A DNA stretch of 64,000 nt from Phoronis australis (taxonomy: Eukaryota; Phoronida; Phoronidae), in the NCBI GenBank assembly GCA_002633005.1, contig NMRA01000109.1:534624-598623 (forward strand), in the 5' to 3' direction. Under the pieces are notes generated by a model, which searched no databases, was not told the origin of the DNA, and saw only the letters and a program-made list of their open reading frames with translations. Shown one piece after another: positions 57,701 through 64,000 of the stretch. How positions within the stretch are numbered: position 1 is the stretch's first letter; every line of letters begins with the position of its first letter. The position numbers were made by a program, and so were the translations under genes.

Positions 57701-58140
57701 TTTGTTAGGAAGTGATGATTGGCCCCTATATAAGTATTTAGTGGTTGGCCCAATGCACTGTCAACACCTGGTCCATAGACAAAGCTGCGGGGGTTATGAA
57801 CTTTCTAAACATAATCATTAAAAAATTCTGACTTCACTTTAAGGTGGTGTCCCAGACATATGTCAAAATTTTTTTAGTCATGTATTATTTAATGAGCAGT
57901 CAGTGTCAAATATTCTCCTGAATTTGTCAGTGATTTGTCATATTTCGTGTGGAATTCTGGCCAAGGCCTCAGACAAATTTGTCTCCTAATAATTGGCAGC
58001 TACATTATCCTTCAATGTTGAAATTTTGTTGTCAGCCGCTGTTTATATAAATATAGGTTTTTGAATTTTCGCTTGGTGAAATAGATTGCAAGTTACAAAA
58101 TGCTACATATTTTGCACAAAATTAATTTTGTCAAAATTGC

Positions 58141-58970
58141 TATTTTTATGCGCCCACATATTTATATGAGTGCATATTGCAGTCATCTCTGTGCGGTGTT
58201 TGCAGCTACATCTCCTAAATGCTCTCAGGATTGTGATCAGATTTGGCAGATGTGTCCCTATGAAGCTGACAACGGATGACGACAAATTTCGGACCTCTTC
58301 CACTACTGGTGTGCCCCCCTAGTTTTTTACATTTACCTCTGTATCTTTGGAGGTCCTCATTGGATTTTCATAAAATTTAGCATTTAGGCATCTGTTAGTG
58401 AGATGACGCTAACCTATTGCTTTCGAATGGATTTGAGGTACTTTGCGCCACCTAGTGGCCAATTTTATTGTTTTCGAGTCTGTTTTTTGACATCCACCCT
58501 CCGTCAACCAAACTGCTCTAGGGATGATTATGAAAATTGGTACCGTATGTATGTTTTTACTGTGAAGGGGGTGGCTGACTATGAATTTCCGACAGCTTCG
58601 AATACTGTGGCGCCTCCTGGTATTTTTGCGCCCATGGTTGTATCTCCTACATGCTGTGCAGGATCTTTATTAAGTTTTGCAAGTGTCTTTATAACCGACA
58701 ACAGATGACAACTTTTGGATGGATGAAACTACTGGTGTGACCCCTAGTGGCAAATTTAGTTTTTTATGTTTGCCTCTGTATCTTCAAAGGTGCTCAATGG
58801 ATTTTCATTTCGTTTTTCCTTTTTCCTCGGTATCTCAGACAATCCTTGATGGATTTGTATGAAATTTGATGAATAGCTTTGATGACATATTCCAGTTTTT
58901 GGATTAGACATATTTTGCGCCCTCTAGTGGCCATTTTTAAGACATGATTAACCACCCCTAGAAGCACATC
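58141..58970 (-). repeat. CTCF-motif repeat family, inverted third locus
   Basis: Reverse complement of the 28.8-30.3 kb family. It opens with tgcgcccacatatttat, gtcatctctgtgc and cagctacatctcct, then units follow with gcgccacctagtgg (58445-58458), gtgacccctagtgg (58737-58750) and gcgccctctagtgg (58917-58930). The first and third match the vertebrate CTCF core consensus at all 14 positions when read on minus. Confidence 0.75.
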
Positions 58971-61900
58971 ATTTGCGGTGCATTCAAGGGCGCATTTCAA
59001 CGCTCTGCATTGCTCTTGTTTTCTTCTTAATGGATGCTTACCTTGTCGCAAATAATGGATATTTTAGGAAATGTTATGTTGTTACATGTTATACACACTA
59101 CAAGCAGTCAATAACAATTTTTTTTAATCTCGATTGTTGTCGAAAAATTTTTCGAATCATTTTATTGACTGCCATGTTGTGAGCTAACTACATGAAGAAT
59201 TCTCATATCTGTGTCATAGTGTTGTATGCAAAGTAGCCAGATTGAAATGAAATGTATTACTGAGAAATGACTTGGGAATCCTTTTGAGAATCAAACTTCA
59301 AGCTTGTTGCTTATGACTAACATTAGGGTTTGTTTGTCAGTGTTGGACTATGCGTGTTCATCTACACCTTGTGTGTCTGCTGTGGGAACTATACCTGCCA
59401 TTCTCCAAAACCCAAGCTCACTTTGTTAACATATAGACTCACCAGCCCCAACCCCCTATGTAGCCTCTTCATGTCTATCTGCTCATTCCATATCTCAGTG
59501 TTTGGATTGATTTTTCCTAGTAATGATGTGACCCACTGTGTAAGCTAAATGATTTGGTTCAAGACCAATCTGTTGATTCAATGACCAAGTCCTTAGCCCA
59601 GCTTGGTAGCTTCTTGGCTTTCCATTCTAGATGCTAGTGTCGAATGCTTTGCACATTTCAAATGTTCTCTAAACTTTGCATTTGCTTTCCGAGGAGGTTA
59701 TGGTGGACCCTGTTGACAAAACTGTCTAGATTTTAACTCAGTAAGTCCTATTCTCTTATAGCCCCACAGGCAAAAGTGGAAAACAGTTCCTCACAGCATT
59801 TTAGAGACAAGTTCTGAAAGCATAGTATATGAAAATTTCGCATGAATACGACCAGCCATTTATTTCTGAGACATAATACTCCGCAGTTAGTCCAGTGTGG
59901 AAATCGTTTGATGGTCTAACATAAGATGCAACTGCGAATGCCTGTGGAATGTTTCTCCTAGTTCCAACTTTTACCCTGCCAAGTTTTGTCCTCAATTTCA
60001 CCTTCAGGTATATTAACCAAGTGGTTAATTTTTCATTGAGTTTTTAAGTTTGATGGTTGTGATTCTCAATGTTTGTTAGTCTTTTGTAAGGTGGTGGTTC
60101 ATGCATCTACCCTATGAAGTGTTTCTCAGAACAGCTGCATCTATAGCTGGGACTGAGTCCCATATGCTTGACATCTATAAACACTTTGGCATAGTGAGAA
60201 CTTGAATTCATATCTCAGAAGGGTATTTTTGATTCTAACTTTTGAAACTTAGCTAACACAAGAAGTTGAAAAAATTTTTCAAGTCACACAAAACATATAT
60301 TTACAAGCATTTTAGTGTCCCTATCTCAAAAGCTATAAGCAAAACACGGGTCAGTTAGTCCCTTTGTGTTAAATAAATTCAAAACCAACGGGGAGGGTGG
60401 TGGGCTGATTGAACATTCGGTAATCCAGAGCTATTTTTTGGTGTCTTAAAATGATCCGTGGCTTAAGTAGGATTGTCGGCAGTGAAAGGTTGTGTGGGGT
60501 AAAATGATTATATCTGCATCATGATTTATGTTATCTAACCTCATGAAGTTCTTTAAATAGTGCATGCGACACCTTGTGATACATATGATTGCTCCATTCT
60601 GTGGTCTATGAAAGTGTTTTTAGTCCTATCTATTTGTAGAAAATGACACTCTAGCAGTCATCACCCTACAGTTGCATTGGTCCATCTCAGGAAGTTGTTA
60701 AATGCATAGCTTCCTTGATTGCTTTCTGTGTAATGAGGAATTATCCGCCCTTGTTGAGATAATGGTGGTTTTCAATTATGCTTTGTGAACAGCGAATGAT
60801 TTTGCTAAAACCAATTATTTTTATGAAAATTTAACAATTTTTGTTTGCCAGAACAAAAATGTTGTGTCCCTGAAAGTAAATTTTATCAGTAATGTGAGCA
60901 TTTTGAGCCAGGTTTTGGTCAGCTATTCAGTTGTTATCTCATGGTTTGTAGATGTATCACTAGCCCTAGTAATGGCCAGATGTTTGCTCTCTTGTTCAGA
61001 AAATATTGCATGTCTGATAGGATTACCCCTTTGAACAATGCTGGGTAATTCGTGAATCAAAATTTATTCTCTGAGGTGTCTGTGCAAAGAGGTCATTGAA
61101 TGCTTGCCACATTTGTTGACCAGCAGAAAAGAGGTACTTTCATGTCTGTGTTTACAGATTTCTAAATACCTTATTTCTAGGAAGAAATACTTGCGGTAGT
61201 ATTAGTAGAATTGTTTCAAAGCCACAAAAGCTGAATAAGTTGATTGAATAGATTCAAGTCATGTCTCTACAGGTTGTTTGGTCAGGAAGTGTATTTCTGC
61301 TGTTTCACCTTCAGTTTCGTAGTTTTAGTCTTACCTTTATCACAATCCTTAAAAATAGCGTTGTCATGGACTGTATTATTCCTCTCAAGAAAACATACCA
61401 ACTGGAGGGCCAGAACACAAATTAATGACAACATTTTGGTCTCAGTCTCAAGGACCATGGTGACAAGTTTGAATTCTCTTACACTTGTGACCAGAATATT
61501 GTCCACTGGTTGGAGAATTTTGCTGATAGATGATAAATCTGATTTGTTTTCTTCACAAGTATTCAGTGTTTTCACTGTCTGCAAATGTCCATGTCAACAG
61601 CCATTGGATCAGAGACCATGGTGTTGCGTTCTTGCCAAAATGTCGTTTTTGTGAATTTAGGTCATGCGTAGCTAAAACTTTGATGAAAATGACTGGATTT
61701 TCTATTTGCAATTTTACCATATTGAAACCAACATGTGACAGTTGTGACTCATTATTTTACAGGTCCTGTAAACCCCAACAGTTGTTAACATTGGTGTGGG
61801 GATCAATAACAAATTGAACATGGGGGCTCAAAATTGAAGGTGGTGGTCGAATTTGATGATGACAGCTAAAATTTGAGTTTGATAAATTGACAAAAAACCT

Positions 61901-63599
61901 GGAGAGAATATTGATGTTGGTGTTTATCCCATGCAGTTTCTTAATGTTTTCCTAGAGTACTTGTAAGGAATAAATCTTATACACATATGTATAATTCATG
62001 AATTATTATCTAGGTTTATCTTAGCACTTTTGCTTTTGTCCTGTATTACCCATTTCACCCTGGTCTTGGTTTTGACAAAGCCTGACTCATCACAATGTAT
62101 GAACAAACCTGCTATGGAAGAGGGTTTATTTGTATAAGAGTGTGGTGGGCTATATGTTTATGTTTGTGGCATGAGTGAAATACTGACTTCATATTCAGAA
62201 CATGAGTGCCTGAAAAGGACTGTGGGTCTTTCTGTTCCCTAGGGCCTGCTCCCTCCTCCTAAAATCTCACCAATTTCAAACAAAATGGATACAATTGTTT
62301 CATGTTTTAAAGGCTGCTGTCCTTGTCTGCTGGTAGTTAGTGTTGATCACAACCTGTTTTGACTAGTCCTTGCATCGAGTTTGAATTTTGTTGTGACGAG
62401 TTTAACTTACTTGCATCGAGTTTGAAAACCTGTTCAGCAAGTTTGAAGTATTGAGAGATAACTCACTTTTAAGAAAGTTAGGACATCTTGTATTTTTGTT
62501 ACCAATCCAATACATTTGTTCCAAGACTTAACACATGACCTCTCCAACCGTATTGACCATAGACTTTCGAACAGGTAATGGAATTTTGTAATTCCAGTCA
62601 AGTTTGAATTTTCTGTTGTGGAGAACACCAATGGAATCAAATTTTAAAATGGTGAAGCATATAATTTACTTGTGCCTGTTATTTTTATGAAAAAATATTT
62701 TTTGGGGGGTTCTTCTCATGTGAACGAGGGCCCTGCCCTTATAGGTCAGTGAATATTAGTGGCAAATTTTACTACTGGATGCAGACACTAGGCTTCCCTA
62801 TTAGTGTAGGAAGTAGAATCTCTCCTTTGTACAGGAAAACAGCTTGGAATTTTCCGAAGTTCTACACTGTAGAAAACTGCGTTTATGACAGCCTTAGTTT
62901 GCCACTGATGTTTTTATTGGTCTAGCTATCTGGCTATCAACCCTCTGCTGGTCAATTCACAAGTGTTTGATACAACTATCCATAGAATTTATGACCAAGG
63001 CCATTTATTGCATATGGACAATATTTGCATGAGTACAAGTTGTACACGTTTTTTCACTCATGTTTGGGGGCCTGAATCATTGAACACAGTGTCGTGTAGG
63101 TGTGACAAAAACATCCAATTTTCTTGATTTTGTATCTCAACTGGAAGAACCATGATTAATTCAGAGATCAGCTAATAGTGAAACCTTCCTGTGGTTTCCA
63201 ACACTGGGGATTGGATTGGCATGTTTTATTGTTCACTTGGGCTATAGTTCCAGGGCGTTGGTTAAGATGCTTAAGTAAACAATAGCGAATATTCAGGACC
63301 TGGTTAATGAATAAATCATGTTTGTGTTTTGTATTTGGGCACAAATTAGCTCTACAGGGACCATTAGTACATCTCCTTTGTCGCCAGTCAGAACTTGTTA
63401 TGTATGTCAATGATCACTAGTATGGGTAGATAAGTACTGTGTTGATTTTGACAAACTTTTTCCTCTCTGCTGCCTTTAATGTGAGACTGCATTGAAAAAA
63501 CAAGGTCATTATGTGTATTTTACATTTATAGGTCTGCATGTTAATGAGGCAGTTTATTTTTCAAACTGGTTTGATGTTTGTTAAGATCATCTTTCAACA

Positions 63600-63665
63600 T
63601 GCAGGGGCCCGCATGTATTCGGGGGGGGGGTTACACTGCACAAAATCCGGGGGCATTGCAGTAAA
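63600..63665. repeat. G-run element end
   Basis: A run of nine to ten G preceded by aggggcccgcatg and followed by aaatccgggggcattg. It resembles the other G-run dispersed element ends in this window. Confidence 0.35.
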
Positions 63666-64000
63666 TGTTCCCGGTGATAAATTCATTATTTTGCTGAAGG
63701 TCGAAGTAGGCAGTTTTGGTGGAAACAAATTCAAGAATTCCGTTGAATGATAATTGGTCATTTGCCTGGACATTTCACACTATGGAGAGGCAACATTGAC
63801 TGTCCCGAATTCAAGAATTAAGATCAACAAAATCGTCATTCACCTTGATGTTACATGTTATGTGGATGCCCCAGTGGCTATTTTCTATGATGCAGTGTTC
63901 AATAGTTGAGAAACATGATGGAATACCAAAATCACCCTTGTCTCAATCTTCAGAATCTTGTTCGGTACGGTAACTTCAAATCTGCCTTGATTTCTGTATC

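Larger units (their letters stand above)
53983..64000 (+). other. Intron-like sequence to the window end
   Basis: About 10 kb, T/G-rich on the plus strand, without a convincing exon on either strand. It contains the 24-bp minisatellite (54647-54742), the inverted CTCF-motif repeat (58141-58970) and a G-run block near 63.6 kb. It fits a long intron of a plus-strand gene that continues beyond the window. Confidence 0.4.

Noticed and set aside
61244-61654. 136-codon plus-strand frame and the 100-codon frame opposite it
   Set aside because: No domain, no good splice sites, and both strands are open over the same bases in AT-rich intron-like sequence.

Overview
This is a draft-assembly piece of an animal nuclear genome. 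It is AT-rich, with interrupted genes, long introns, two gaps of about 555 N, three single-N joins and very many repeats. The repeat types (Penelope-like RT, THAP/Kolobok-like DNA transposon, hAT-like MITEs, LINE ORF1 debris) and the Shisa-like and RRM genes suggest a metazoan, probably a marine invertebrate. I cannot name the phylum from sequence alone. Most long open frames in the window are chance frames or repeat debris. The genes below were rebuilt from splice sites and reading phase.

1-20.1 kb is gene-poor and transposon-rich. It holds simple-repeat tracts (0.85-2.2 kb), a GC-rich palindromic MITE (2.73-3.10 kb), a gap, an internally deleted THAP/Kolobok-like element (about 6.3-7.56 kb), a THAP-domain fragment (10.4-10.7 kb), a LINE ORF1 relic (12.8-13.1 kb), a hAT/ZMYM1-like relic (14.4-14.6 kb), a second, longer Kolobok-like copy (16.1-17.93 kb) carrying a P2X7-like cysteine domain on the opposite strand, and a Penelope-like RT fragment inside a ~200-bp inverted repeat (18.84-20.08 kb, with a gap).

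20.1-31 kb holds two gene models. A three-exon minus-strand gene (24082 to 21391) encodes a 504-aa protein with a complete but divergent protein kinase domain (FND instead of HRD, DVG instead of DFG). A three-exon plus-strand gene (27328-30522) encodes a 129-aa Shisa-like protein: signal peptide, cysteine module, one membrane helix. Its second intron holds a tandem repeat array whose units carry a motif like the vertebrate CTCF core.

31-51 kb is occupied by a minus-strand RRM gene. Six internal exons from 48362 down to 36670 join in phase, with a probable first exon at 50906-50865 and a possible last exon at 36291-36149. Its introns contain minisatellites, MITEs and a nested 2.7-kb inverted-repeat element.

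51-64 kb holds one probable plus-strand coding exon (53833-53982), followed by about 10 kb of intron-like, T/G-rich sequence. By eye the base skew changes from A-rich to T-rich on the plus strand near 51-53 kb, which fits divergent transcription of the RRM gene and this right-hand gene. No tRNA, rRNA, CRISPR or bacterial operon was seen.
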